Shown: positions 25,703 through 34,559 of the stretch, one piece after another | Numbering within the stretch: the stretch's first letter is position 1 | How the letters are laid out: each line of letters begins with the position of its first letter | Assembly (NCBI RefSeq): GCF_036880985.1 | Contig: NZ_JBAJNO010000001.1 | Coordinates: 124,001-188,000, forward strand | Direction of reading: 5' to 3' | From: Limibacter armeniacum | Lineage (GTDB): Bacteria > Bacteroidota > Bacteroidia > Cytophagales > Flammeovirgaceae | DNA: 64,000 nucleotides | Position numbers and translations under genes: made by a program | The notes under the pieces: generated by a model | What the model saw: the letters and a program-made list of their open reading frames with translations, nothing else | The model's database searches: none | Told to the model about the DNA's origin: nothing

Positions 25703-25873
25703 CGTGAATTATGGATTAGAATGTCCCTTACCGATGGGTTCAAACCCATCGCTGATATATTTTGTCCTTTCAGGACAGGTAAACACACCCTGAAAGGGTG
25801 ATATACAATAGCGATGGGATTCATCCCATCGAAATAGGCAAAACAGAGGTATTTTAATCCATAACTCACGTTA
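25700..25873. repeat. MITE-like multi-hairpin element, intact copy (174 bp)
   Basis: Ends are inverted repeats of 19 bp, TAACGTGAATTATGGATTA and its complement with one mismatch. Inside are hairpins CGATGGGTT-AACCCATCG, GTCC-tttca-GGAC, CACCC-tgaaa-GGGTG and CGATGGGAT-ATCCCATCG. Flanks ACTAAC and ACTAAT may be a near-perfect target duplication. There is no coding capacity. The first TAA of the element is the stop codon of the symporter gene. Confidence 0.75.
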
Positions 25874-25919
25874 ACTAATAAAGACTCATTATCAAATAAA
25901 TTCAAGCATCTCTACCATT

Positions 25920-25958
25920 GAAAACTCCTGCAAATTGAAATCACTTGCAGGAGTTTTT
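25920..25958. terminator. Bidirectional intrinsic terminator
   Basis: AAAACTCCTGCAA-(11 nt)-TTGCAGGAGTTTTT lies between the convergent symporter and LamG-YesU genes. Confidence 0.85.
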
Positions 25959-25980
25959 GCATTCAACGGAAATACAAAGG

Positions 25981-27501
25981 CTACATACTTTTGGATTCAA
26001 TCACTTTCACCTCCGTATTCCTGTTATAAACCTTCAGGTTTCTTACCAGTAGTTTTGTCCTGACCATACATCGGATCACGATATGACCAAAATTGTAAAC
26101 CCCACCACTATTTGTTAAGTATGAGTCTTCAGCTTCCACGATGATTTTGCCATCTATGGCTCCCACCAGTTTATTACCCTGCTGAAGAAACTGCAACTTA
26201 TGCCATTTGTAATTCTCAAAAGGCTTGTCAAACGTTCCATAGTCAAGCGGTAAATAGTAGGGGTTTTTGGTCAATCCACCAGAAGCAATATCATTCCGTA
26301 CATCATTCATTTCCCTGTAATATTCCCAATGATAATTCCTGACATCTTCACCAATCGCCGTCCTGAAGTTACCATTTGTTCTCAGCGGATAATCCTTCAA
26401 CACATCTTCCCGCTGCATGCCTGCGGCCTGTACCATCAAAAGGCTTAACCCGCCGGGTCTTAATGACTTAAACTCATACTCCACATACAAATCACCTTCA
26501 AAGATATCTTTTGACCAGACATACACTTGGCTGTCAAGCGTGGCTGCACACTGATCCAGAAAAGGCGTTTCGATCAGCAACCCTTCCTCCGTAATCGACG
26601 GTGCATCTGTATAACCTTGAACATGAAACAAGTCCAGATGTTGCGGCTCCTTCAAGCTCAGGTTTAATTTTTCCTGCCACTCCTCGTTTATACCAAATTC
26701 AAAGTCTTCGATTTTACCTCCGGCAAATACGTCCAATAAATGCTGATGGTATTGCGCATCAAAATCGGGGAGATTTGTCTTATATAATGCACTTATTTTT
26801 TTAGGACTTAACACCTCTTCATAAAAGGAATAATCACCCAAAGCCAACGCATTGTTATTGACATACAATTGATCATTGATCTGGTCATAATAGAACCCGC
26901 TATTGGTACTGTCTTCCGTCCCAATCAAGATACCATTGGCATACAAGCGCAACTCGTTTTTCTTTTTGTCCCAAGTAAGGGTAATCTGGTACCATCTGTT
27001 TTTTTCGAATAGAAAATGCTCGGAAGTAACAAAGCCTTTCTGGGGAGGATCTACCCTTGTCGGGAATAGTGTTCCCTTGTAGAATTTGGCATAAAACTGT
27101 GGATGCCAATCCCTGGCAAAACTGAGGGCAAAGTTGGCTTCATCAATATTATTAGGATTTTGGGCATAGTCAGACAAAAGGGAAAAACTGAAATAATACT
27201 TGTTGTTCATATCCATGCGGTAGCCCCTGTAGGCTGGAGAGAGATCTTCCAATGGAAAAAACCACAAGTTGAGGGAACCTTTCTCTTCATTCAGGGTATG
27301 TTTTGGAAAAACCAATCGACTATGGATACTGGTCAGGTTGTAGGCTTTTTTACCTGAAAGCTCCACGATTCTTGCCTCTCCATGTATTTCCGAATCTTCC
27401 TGCTCATGGAAAGGTTTCACTTTGTATTCAAACAGCGGTGTCTGAGCTAAAGAAGCTGAAATACAGATCACGGAAAGTACCAATACTAATATTTTTTTCA
27501 T
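25981..27501 (-). CDS. Secreted LamG + YesU-like (DUF1961) protein, 506 aa
   Basis: A signal peptide (to about ASLAQ) is followed by an N-terminal concanavalin-like LamG domain (about 40-245; GSLNLWFFPLED, WYQITLTWDKKKNELRLYANG). A second jelly-roll domain follows (about 300-495; VYVWSKDIFEGDLYVEYEFKSL, NYHWEYYREMNDVRNDIASG). The latter recalls DUF1961, whose Bacillus member YesU is in the rhamnogalacturonan operon. The combination fits a glycan-binding or glycan-cleaving surface protein; no catalytic residues can be assigned. It is downstream of SusD, beyond a terminator-like hairpin that leaves only 48 bp to its start. Confidence 0.7.
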   Translation of the reverse strand: MKKILVLVLSVICISASLAQTPLFEYKVKPFHEQEDSEIHGEARIVELSGKKAYNLTSIHSRLVFPKHTLNEEKGSLNLWFFPLEDLSPAYRGYRMDMNNKYYFSFSLLSDYAQNPNNIDEANFALSFARDWHPQFYAKFYKGTLFPTRVDPPQKGFVTSEHFLFEKNRWYQITLTWDKKKNELRLYANGILIGTEDSTNSGFYYDQINDQLYVNNNALALGDYSFYEEVLSPKKISALYKTNLPDFDAQYHQHLLDVFAGGKIEDFEFGINEEWQEKLNLSLKEPQHLDLFHVQGYTDAPSITEEGLLIETPFLDQCAATLDSQVYVWSKDIFEGDLYVEYEFKSLRPGGLSLLMVQAAGMQREDVLKDYPLRTNGNFRTAIGEDVRNYHWEYYREMNDVRNDIASGGLTKNPYYLPLDYGTFDKPFENYKWHKLQFLQQGNKLVGAIDGKIIVEAEDSYLTNSGGVYNFGHIVIRCMVRTKLLVRNLKVYNRNTEVKVIESKSM

Positions 27502-27548
27502 CTATCTGATTCTATTTAGGGTTTGATTTCATTTTTTTTGTAAAGCAG

Positions 27549-27580
27549 TAAAAAGAAAAGCTACCCCAATGGAGTAGCCA
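27549..27580 (-). terminator. Intrinsic terminator after susD
   Basis: The minus strand reads GCTACTCC-att-GGGGTAGC then TTTTCTTTTT, 34 bp after the SusD stop. Partial read-through into the LamG-YesU gene is possible. Confidence 0.75.
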
Positions 27581-27611
27581 ATTCTTCGTTTTCAATATTC
27601 AAACACAACAA

Positions 27612-29093
27612 CTAATTATAATTAGGGTCTTGCAGCAGAATACCACCAGACTTATCCACTTCCTGTACTGGTATAGGGTAAAACTCGCCTCTTGCCTTGT
27701 AACGGTCTCCCAAAGCTGTCTCCAGATCTCCCCATCTCCGCAAATCATTGAAACGATGTGCTTCAAATGCTAGCTCCTTGCTTCTTTCCTCTTTCAGTAG
27801 CGTTATCAGAGGTTTTCCTGTAGCAGTTTTACGATCAGCTATGGATACAAAGCTATTGCCAAATGCCCTTTCCCTCACCATATCAATATAGGTGACTGCA
27901 TCCGATTCAGCCCCAGCGCCATTCAGCAAAGCTTCTGCATACATCAGGTAAACATCTGCGAGCCTGATAAGGGGGAAGTTCTCATCATTGCCCCCTGTTA
28001 CAGTGGGTTTGGTACTGATTCCTTTCCTGATTACAGGGCCTAATCCTGTATAAACTTCCTCACTCCATGCGATGCTATCTCCCGGCATCCTAATAAATGC
28101 CTTAAATCGCTTGTCGCCTGACTCACTTTGGTACAAATCTATCAATGGCTGTGTTGGGAACAGGTTGTAATATCCTCCTGCCATATTTTCCAAGAACTGT
28201 ACACGCTGCTGCCCTTCACTTGCCTGTACGCCGTCATCAAACCAGAAGTTGACACCTCCCACATGACTATCAAACTGTACTTCAAATATATTCTCGTTGG
28301 CAATTGCATTGTTCTGGTTATTGATATGCCATATATATTCGGGATCAGGCACCAAGCTGTAAGGCATATCTATCACTTCCTTAAGGAATTTAGCTGCCTC
28401 TGTGTATTTCTTCTGATACAGATACACCTTCCCAAGTAAGGCCTTTGCAGCTCCTATTGTCGCCCTTCCAATTTCCTCATTTTCTTTATTTGAATACATT
28501 TCTGGCAAGTGGTTGCTGGTAACGATTGAAGTCAGATCATCTTCAATAAAAGCATAGACTTCCTCCCTACTACTTTTTGGAATGGCAAAAGTGATCATGT
28601 TTTCCGGTGTTCTTAACGGAACCTCCCGCCACATTTGTAACAGGTGGAAGTAATAGAGCGCTCTCAGGAACCTTGCTTCATCTTGTGCCCTCAGCATCAG
28701 TTCTTGATCCTTTAATTCTTCCGGTACCTTAGAAGTCACTGTATTCGTTCTATTAATTCCTTTGTAAAGCGAACTCCACATCCCCAGCAATTCTCCGGAG
28801 TTCTCTCCAAACTCAAAGATATAGTGCTGTGTAAATTCCGCTGCTGTCTCAGGCGTCTCCACATGGTCTGTGAGCAGTCCCCTTTGTTTCCAGTAATGAT
28901 TGGAGTAAAGTCTCACATCTCCCAAAGCTGAATAGGCAGCGGTCAATGATTCCATAATAGACTCCTCATTAATAAAATAGTTATCAGAGGTAATCTGAGT
29001 TTTCTGTTCTACCTCCAAAAAATCTTCGCAGGCACTTGCCAGTGGCAGCATCACCACCGGCAGCAATCTGATATATCGGATGATCGTCTTCAT
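27612..29093 (-). CDS. SusD/RagB-family outer-membrane glycan-binding lipoprotein, 493 aa
   Basis: Lipobox LASAC (Cys22) is followed by the SusD fold. It has the TPR-like helical N-terminal part (ESIMESLTAAYSALGD, RAQDEARFLRALYYFHLLQMW) and the C-terminal RagB signature LLKEERSKELAFEAHRFNDLRRWGD. It partners with the SusC transporter directly upstream (22-bp gap) to capture oligosaccharides on the cell surface. The pair forms one transcription unit ended by the hairpin at 27549-27580. Glycan specificity cannot be told from sequence by eye. Confidence 0.95.
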   Translation of the reverse strand: MKTIIRYIRLLPVVMLPLASACEDFLEVEQKTQITSDNYFINEESIMESLTAAYSALGDVRLYSNHYWKQRGLLTDHVETPETAAEFTQHYIFEFGENSGELLGMWSSLYKGINRTNTVTSKVPEELKDQELMLRAQDEARFLRALYYFHLLQMWREVPLRTPENMITFAIPKSSREEVYAFIEDDLTSIVTSNHLPEMYSNKENEEIGRATIGAAKALLGKVYLYQKKYTEAAKFLKEVIDMPYSLVPDPEYIWHINNQNNAIANENIFEVQFDSHVGGVNFWFDDGVQASEGQQRVQFLENMAGGYYNLFPTQPLIDLYQSESGDKRFKAFIRMPGDSIAWSEEVYTGLGPVIRKGISTKPTVTGGNDENFPLIRLADVYLMYAEALLNGAGAESDAVTYIDMVRERAFGNSFVSIADRKTATGKPLITLLKEERSKELAFEAHRFNDLRRWGDLETALGDRYKARGEFYPIPVQEVDKSGGILLQDPNYN

Positions 29094-29115
29094 TTATATA
29101 CTAAGGTTTGCTGGG

Positions 29116-32100
29116 TTAGAAATTCATTTGTACACCTGCTGATACTGTTCTTGGTGTTGGTCTTGCCAAATTAGAGTACTCAATGCCTGCTCCGTTAGAG
29201 CTTCCCTGATCCCAAACGTCTGGATTGTAACCATTATAGTTTGACAAGATGAATGCGTTTGTCACACTGAAATAGAGTCTCAACTTAGAAATGGCACCAT
29301 TCATTAACAGGTTTTCGCTGAAGTTATAGCCAAGTTGAAAATTCTTGGCAGTTATGTAAGTCCCGTCCTGAAGCATCCTGTCAGAGAAGTCAAAAGAACG
29401 TGCACTGGCATTGATCACCGGATGGTCTGCATTCGGATTTTCTTCCGTCCAGGTATTGTCCACCAAACTGATATGTCTGTTGAGTTTGTCATTGGTTTGG
29501 GTCAGCTCTCTCAGGTTCTGGTTGTAGACTTGAAAGCCTGACTTTCCTTCCAGCAGTAGTGACAGGTCAAAGCCTTTGTAATTGGCATTCAGGCTAAGAC
29601 CAAAATAATACTTCGGCAGTGAATTGCCCAGTACGATTCGGTCATTGTTATCCAATACCCCATCATTGTTCGTCTCGGCAAATTTTACGTCTCCAGGTTT
29701 GGCATAAGGCTGGTAAGGCTTGAACTCGCCATTGGCATCTGTACTGCCATAGCTGTCAATTTCGTCCTGAGACTGAAACAGTCCCAATGACTGGTAGCCA
29801 TAGAAGTGCCACATCTCTTCTCCTGCCAGCACACGCTGCGCGCCGTTGACGATCGGAACAGCCTGCCCGCCGATTTCATATACCTTGGTTACCTGATTCT
29901 GGAGGTAGGTAAAGTTGCCACTTACCCTGTACTGGAAGGCGTGTTCCATATTGTTATAGGAGACTGCCAGCTCTATCCCTTTATTTCTGATGGAACCGAC
30001 ATTGATATTACCTGTACCGATATACTGCGGGCTACGGTCAATGCCTATACCATAATCAGCCATATACTGCACTTCTAGCAAGGCATCCTCTGAGTCCTTG
30101 ATAAAATAATCTGCCACCACTTCTACCTTGTCATGTAACAACCCCAAGTCTACTCCCATGTTGGTTTGCTTGGCTGTTTCCCATCTCAGGTTGTCTGACG
30201 GCGCAGAATCCACAACTGATCCTACCGTACTGGTACCTGAAGCAAAAGGGTAGACCACAAACGGATACATGAGTGGTGTAATCTGTGAACCCAATGATAA
30301 ATCTCTGCCCAGCTCACCATAGCCACCCCTGATTTTCATATTGGATATTAACTTGCTGCCTTTCAGAAACGGTTCTTCCGACACTCTCCAACCTAGCGAG
30401 AAAGATGGAAAATTACCCCAACGATTCGCTGCCGACAGGATGGAACTGCCATCTCTTCGTAACGATCCTGTCATCAGGTATTTATCCTTGTAGGAGTACG
30501 TCACCCTTCCCAAAAAAGAAAGCATGTGTTTCTCAAACAGGAAGTTGCCATAATTCCCTCTATTTCCCACCACTGACTGGATTCCGTCACGGTTTTCAAA
30601 GGCGCCGGCAAAAACGCCCTTTGATTTCTCTGTCAAAGCAGTGGTCCCCAGCATAGCACCTACCTTATGTCCACCAAATTCCCGGTCATAGTTGAAATAG
30701 TTTTCAATATTGAATGACTGGAAACGCATCTGGTCCTCCCCATAGAATGATTCTACCGTGGCATAGGTGGCGGTTCCCTGATCAATTTTGGGATGCTGGG
30801 TTGTCGTAAGCGAGTGGAGCATCTGCGCATTCAGGGAGGATCTGAATTTCAGTCCAGTTAACAGTTCTAGTTCCCCAAAAATATTTCCGTTGAAACCGAA
30901 CTGATTGGTTTCTTTCTGCTTCAAATCCATATTCAATACCGGATTCATGGTATTAACAATGCCCGCCAGTTCTGTAGAAGGAATGCCATATCCATTCAAC
31001 GTGGTAGGATCATAGACCGGCATATGCGGAATGGTTTTCATGACTGCCGGACCAGCATTTTCACCTGGTACCTGTCTCATGGAAGTGTACAGGTTGATCG
31101 ATTCTCCAAAATTGAAAATACCCTTTTTCATATTGGAGTTGAGGGAGAGGTTGAAACGCTCATAACCTGTATTGCGCTGCAGTCCTTCCTGGTTAAAGTA
31201 ACTGGCTGAAAGGCGATAACTGCCTGCTTCACTTCCGCCCGCTCCTGAAAAGTTATACCGCTGAACCGGTGCCGGACGGAACACTTCCTCCATCCAGTTG
31301 GTCGTCTCAGTATAGTCTTCATTGTACACCCACTTGTTGAATTTGATGGTCACTACTTCGCCTGTTGTGAACAGCGTTTCAGCAAACTGCTTATACTGTT
31401 GGGTGTTCATCATCTCATACTGGTTCAACGGATACTGCATGCCGTATTCAGCATTGAAGTTGAATTGCGTCCTGCCCGACTTACCTGACTTGGTGGTGAT
31501 AATCACAACACCATTAGCTGCCCGTGTACCATAAATGGCTGCTGCAGAAGCATCCTTTAGCACGTTCATACTCTCGATATCATTGACATCAATATTGTTC
31601 AGGGAAGTCATCTGTACACCATCCACCACATACAAAGGATCAGACGCTCCTGTAATGGTGCCGACGCCCCTAATTCTTACCTTGATTCCACCACCGGGAG
31701 AGGTACTGTTCGAGACCTGTACACCTGCCATTCTACCCTGCATCGCCTGGCTTACATTGGAGACCGGGTACTGGTTCAGCTCTTCTGCCTTGACTAGTCC
31801 AACGGCACCGGTCAGGTCCTTGGCTTCCTGTGTACCGTATCCAATCACGACCACTTCTTCCAGCGATTGCATGTCGGGCGTCAAGCTGACACTGAACTCT
31901 GTTCGGCTACCCACTTTCAATTCTTGTGAGATAAAGCCTACATAAGAGAATACAATCACATCTTCCGGCTCAGCCAGAATAGAGAATTTACCATCAAAAT
32001 TGGTAATTCCTCCTTTACTCTTGTTTTTGATCGCTACGTTGACACCCGGTAAAGTTTCTCCGTTTGTGGCATCCAATACTCGCCCGACAATCGGTACGCC

Positions 32101-32199
32101 TGTTTCCTGTGCCGATACTTCACCTGACAGCAAACACCAAGTAAAAATTAGGAGCAGCAGTCTGGCTATGCACGAACTGTTAAATGTAAAAGGTTTCAT
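29116..32199 (-). CDS. SusC/RagA-family TonB-dependent outer-membrane transporter, 1027 aa
   Basis: A signal peptide is followed by an N-terminal carboxypeptidase-regulatory-like domain (about 38-112; GRVLDATNGETLPGVNVAIKN, TNFDGKFSILAEP). Then come the SusC TonB-box region EEVVVIGYGTQ (about 115-125), the plug domain (MQGRMAGVQVSNS, IRGVGTITGASDPLYVVDG, NGVVIITTKSG) and a beta-barrel ending ...RTVSAGVQMNF with a C-terminal Phe. It imports oligosaccharides bound by SusD, powered by TonB. It is the start of the SusC-SusD unit, with a 22-nt palindrome about 75 bp upstream. Confidence 0.95.
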   Translation of the reverse strand: MKPFTFNSSCIARLLLLIFTWCLLSGEVSAQETGVPIVGRVLDATNGETLPGVNVAIKNKSKGGITNFDGKFSILAEPEDVIVFSYVGFISQELKVGSRTEFSVSLTPDMQSLEEVVVIGYGTQEAKDLTGAVGLVKAEELNQYPVSNVSQAMQGRMAGVQVSNSTSPGGGIKVRIRGVGTITGASDPLYVVDGVQMTSLNNIDVNDIESMNVLKDASAAAIYGTRAANGVVIITTKSGKSGRTQFNFNAEYGMQYPLNQYEMMNTQQYKQFAETLFTTGEVVTIKFNKWVYNEDYTETTNWMEEVFRPAPVQRYNFSGAGGSEAGSYRLSASYFNQEGLQRNTGYERFNLSLNSNMKKGIFNFGESINLYTSMRQVPGENAGPAVMKTIPHMPVYDPTTLNGYGIPSTELAGIVNTMNPVLNMDLKQKETNQFGFNGNIFGELELLTGLKFRSSLNAQMLHSLTTTQHPKIDQGTATYATVESFYGEDQMRFQSFNIENYFNYDREFGGHKVGAMLGTTALTEKSKGVFAGAFENRDGIQSVVGNRGNYGNFLFEKHMLSFLGRVTYSYKDKYLMTGSLRRDGSSILSAANRWGNFPSFSLGWRVSEEPFLKGSKLISNMKIRGGYGELGRDLSLGSQITPLMYPFVVYPFASGTSTVGSVVDSAPSDNLRWETAKQTNMGVDLGLLHDKVEVVADYFIKDSEDALLEVQYMADYGIGIDRSPQYIGTGNINVGSIRNKGIELAVSYNNMEHAFQYRVSGNFTYLQNQVTKVYEIGGQAVPIVNGAQRVLAGEEMWHFYGYQSLGLFQSQDEIDSYGSTDANGEFKPYQPYAKPGDVKFAETNNDGVLDNNDRIVLGNSLPKYYFGLSLNANYKGFDLSLLLEGKSGFQVYNQNLRELTQTNDKLNRHISLVDNTWTEENPNADHPVINASARSFDFSDRMLQDGTYITAKNFQLGYNFSENLLMNGAISKLRLYFSVTNAFILSNYNGYNPDVWDQGSSNGAGIEYSNLARPTPRTVSAGVQMNF

Positions 32200-32273
32200 A
32201 GTTGTTTATTTTCGTCGCCTGTTTCGTTACAGATTTGGGTTGTGTGTTTCTTCACGACGATAAATGTAGTCTA

Positions 32274-32295
32274 TACCCTTTCTACAGAGAGGGTA
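32274..32295. promoter_or_regulatory. 22-nt palindrome upstream of susC
   Basis: TACCCTTTCT-ac-AGAGAGGGTA, nearly perfect, lies 75-96 bp before the SusC start. It could be an operator for a dimeric regulator or a hairpin in the leader. The rest of the 32200-32533 gap is AT-rich without genes. Confidence 0.5.
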
Positions 32296-32456
32296 CAGGA
32301 TTTCACAAAAGTTGGACAAATGATTTTTCCTCTTTTTTTGATATTTGTATAGGGTTATAATATAATTATTCTTAAAATAATCATATAAAAATCCTCTTAT
32401 AATCAAAACAAGTAACACATAAACTTCCTTTTAGCCTTGGTCTTTGCCAACAAACA

Positions 32457-32482
32457 ATAAAAGGAGACCTAAGCCTCCTTTC
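32457..32482 (-). terminator. Intrinsic terminator after the GH97 gene
   Basis: The minus strand reads AAAGGAG-gcttaggt-CTCCTTT then TATTGTTTG, about 50 bp past the GH97 stop. It separates GH97 from the SusC unit. Confidence 0.6.
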
Positions 32483-32533
32483 ATCAATATTTCATTCTGA
32501 TTATATGTACACTTCTGACACTTAAATATCCCT

Positions 32534-34480
32534 TTACTGTATCGCCAGCTCTTCAGTTGAGTCGGATACCAGTTTTGCCTGAATAATAAATCCTCCATAA
32601 GGCGGACACTTGATGCTAACCTTTTTATCTGCCACATCATGTTGGGTCCTGAGCATTTTTTGGTTTTCGTCATCCTGCACTACCAACCATTCCACATCCT
32701 GTTCTATAAATGAAAGATCAATAGACCATTCTTTTTCCATTCCCTCTCCATTTATTCCTCCTACGTACCAAGTGTTTGCTTCTCTCCGTGCTATTACCAC
32801 TTCTTTACCTGGATACCCCTGCAGCAGCTTTACCTCATCCCATGCAGTAGGCAGGTCACGCAACAACTGCTTCACTTCTTCAGGCTGTTTTTCGAAACCA
32901 TTTATTTTATCTGCCATATGCAGAATACCAGATTCAAATAAAACGGTTAATGCCAATTCGTGTCCTTTTGTAGTGATGTGAACATATTGATCTGAAAGCA
33001 ATACTGGCGTATAATCCATTCCCCCCACTACATTTCTGGTAAAAGGAAGAATGGTGTTTGCAATTGGCGCATAACGAGCATAATCATTACTGAATGTATA
33101 GGTCTCTGCTCCTTTCACCGCTTCCATGGTCATCAAATGCGGATAGGTTTTTGACCAACCCCGAGGAATGGTACAACCATGAAAATTGACCATCAGTTCA
33201 TAGGTAGCAGCGTCTTCCAGAATTTCCTTGTATAGTTTCATCATTTCAGGCTTATCACTTTGGAAAAAATCCACCTTCACTCCTTTAATTCCCCATTCCT
33301 GCAGCCTAGCAAATTCCGTCTTCCGCTTTTCTTTGTCACTGACTATATCACGCGGTGCTTCAATGATTGTATTGTGTTTGCCTCCCGAGTTGTACCACAA
33401 CAGCAGGCCCACCTTTTTGGCGTTGGCATACTCAATCAGTTCCCTGATATTTCCTCCTTTCATATGAATCCAGTTGGCATCCACCAAGGAATATTCCCAA
33501 TCCATTTCCGCAGCCAGATCCACAAAGGATTTCAATTTTTCAAAAGAGAGCGGACTATCATGATCTGAAAGCCAACTCCAAGAAGCAACGCCCGGCTTAA
33601 TCCATGCCGTCTGTTTCATGCTGGATTTCCGAGCTACCTGCTTAACAAGGTCAGACTGGATAATTGTATCCAGATTTTTGCCAAGGGCTATAGTTTTCCA
33701 GCTTGTGTGTCCAGGCAGTGTCAATACAGGTTTTTGGCTGTAAAGCCCCATGTACTCATCGCTTTCTGGCCATCTTAATGCGTAAATTCCCTCTTTTGCC
33801 TGATGATCCAAGTGGCTGCCTGCATAATCTCCGTCAATACCTGACTCGCTCAACAGCACCCAACTGGAAGGCATTTTGAACAATGCAGGGAAACACCAGC
33901 CATGTCCATAAGGTGAGTCTGTTCCAATTACGACTTCCTTATAAAACTCTTCGTATGCAGGCTCCCATTTGGTCACCTCATCATACGGTTGCAGCCATGC
34001 CCTTCCGCCTGCTGAAAGGTTAAAAGTCATCAGGTCTTTTTCGATGATCACTTCCTGATCAGAACGTTCAGGAAATTCCTGTCGCAAGGCCAAGCCATCC
34101 TCATATAACTGACAGGTGATGGTAAGTTGGTTCCCTAAAGCATTTTCAAACGTAAATGACTGACGAATACCCTGTTTATTAACCTTTCGCTGTTTTCCGG
34201 TCGGAAGTGTAAAATCATCCGTAAAGGCGACCGCCTCAGTTTTGGCAACAAAAGACAGGTTTTGACTCAGGTCAGCATCGTTTCTGATGACACCTAACCG
34301 CGAGGTATCTATCACCACCTGCCCCTCCTGCTTTACCCAATATTTCAGTTGTCCATTCTCTATGTGCAGCTCAAATCTAAGTGGATGGTCGGGATTAGAC
34401 AGTACCCACGTTTCTTGCTTTCTGATGGTATCACATCCCATTACTATCAGAATCAGCAGTCCTATCAATCGAATTCGCAT
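32534..34480 (-). CDS. GH97 glycoside hydrolase lipoprotein, retaining type, 648 aa
   Basis: Lipobox VMGC (Cys16). An N-terminal beta-super-sandwich (about 25-280) leads into the (beta/alpha)8 barrel. Key motifs are GVKVDFFQSD with Asp404, VNFHGCTIPRGWSKTYPHLMTMEAVKG with Glu453, and FTRNVVGGMDYTP. In GH97, an Asp nucleophile in KxDF marks the retaining alpha-galactosidase-type branch (BtGH97b uses Asp415), whereas SusB-type inverting alpha-glucosidases use glutamates. I therefore predict a retaining alpha-galactosidase-like enzyme in the periplasm. It is 79 bp from GH130 on the same strand, probably cotranscribed. Confidence 0.85.
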   Translation of the reverse strand: MRIRLIGLLILIVMGCDTIRKQETWVLSNPDHPLRFELHIENGQLKYWVKQEGQVVIDTSRLGVIRNDADLSQNLSFVAKTEAVAFTDDFTLPTGKQRKVNKQGIRQSFTFENALGNQLTITCQLYEDGLALRQEFPERSDQEVIIEKDLMTFNLSAGGRAWLQPYDEVTKWEPAYEEFYKEVVIGTDSPYGHGWCFPALFKMPSSWVLLSESGIDGDYAGSHLDHQAKEGIYALRWPESDEYMGLYSQKPVLTLPGHTSWKTIALGKNLDTIIQSDLVKQVARKSSMKQTAWIKPGVASWSWLSDHDSPLSFEKLKSFVDLAAEMDWEYSLVDANWIHMKGGNIRELIEYANAKKVGLLLWYNSGGKHNTIIEAPRDIVSDKEKRKTEFARLQEWGIKGVKVDFFQSDKPEMMKLYKEILEDAATYELMVNFHGCTIPRGWSKTYPHLMTMEAVKGAETYTFSNDYARYAPIANTILPFTRNVVGGMDYTPVLLSDQYVHITTKGHELALTVLFESGILHMADKINGFEKQPEEVKQLLRDLPTAWDEVKLLQGYPGKEVVIARREANTWYVGGINGEGMEKEWSIDLSFIEQDVEWLVVQDDENQKMLRTQHDVADKKVSIKCPPYGGFIIQAKLVSDSTEELAIQ

Positions 34481-34559
34481 TGTATATTTTTATATTTGAG
34501 TTACTAAATTTTAAAATGATCAAAGCCCATCTTTTCAGATCAGCTGCATCAACTATTGC

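Noticed and set aside
31535-31945. 136-codon open frame antisense to susC
   Set aside because: It lies wholly inside the SusC plug coding region, has no motif, and is a shadow of GC-rich coding sequence.
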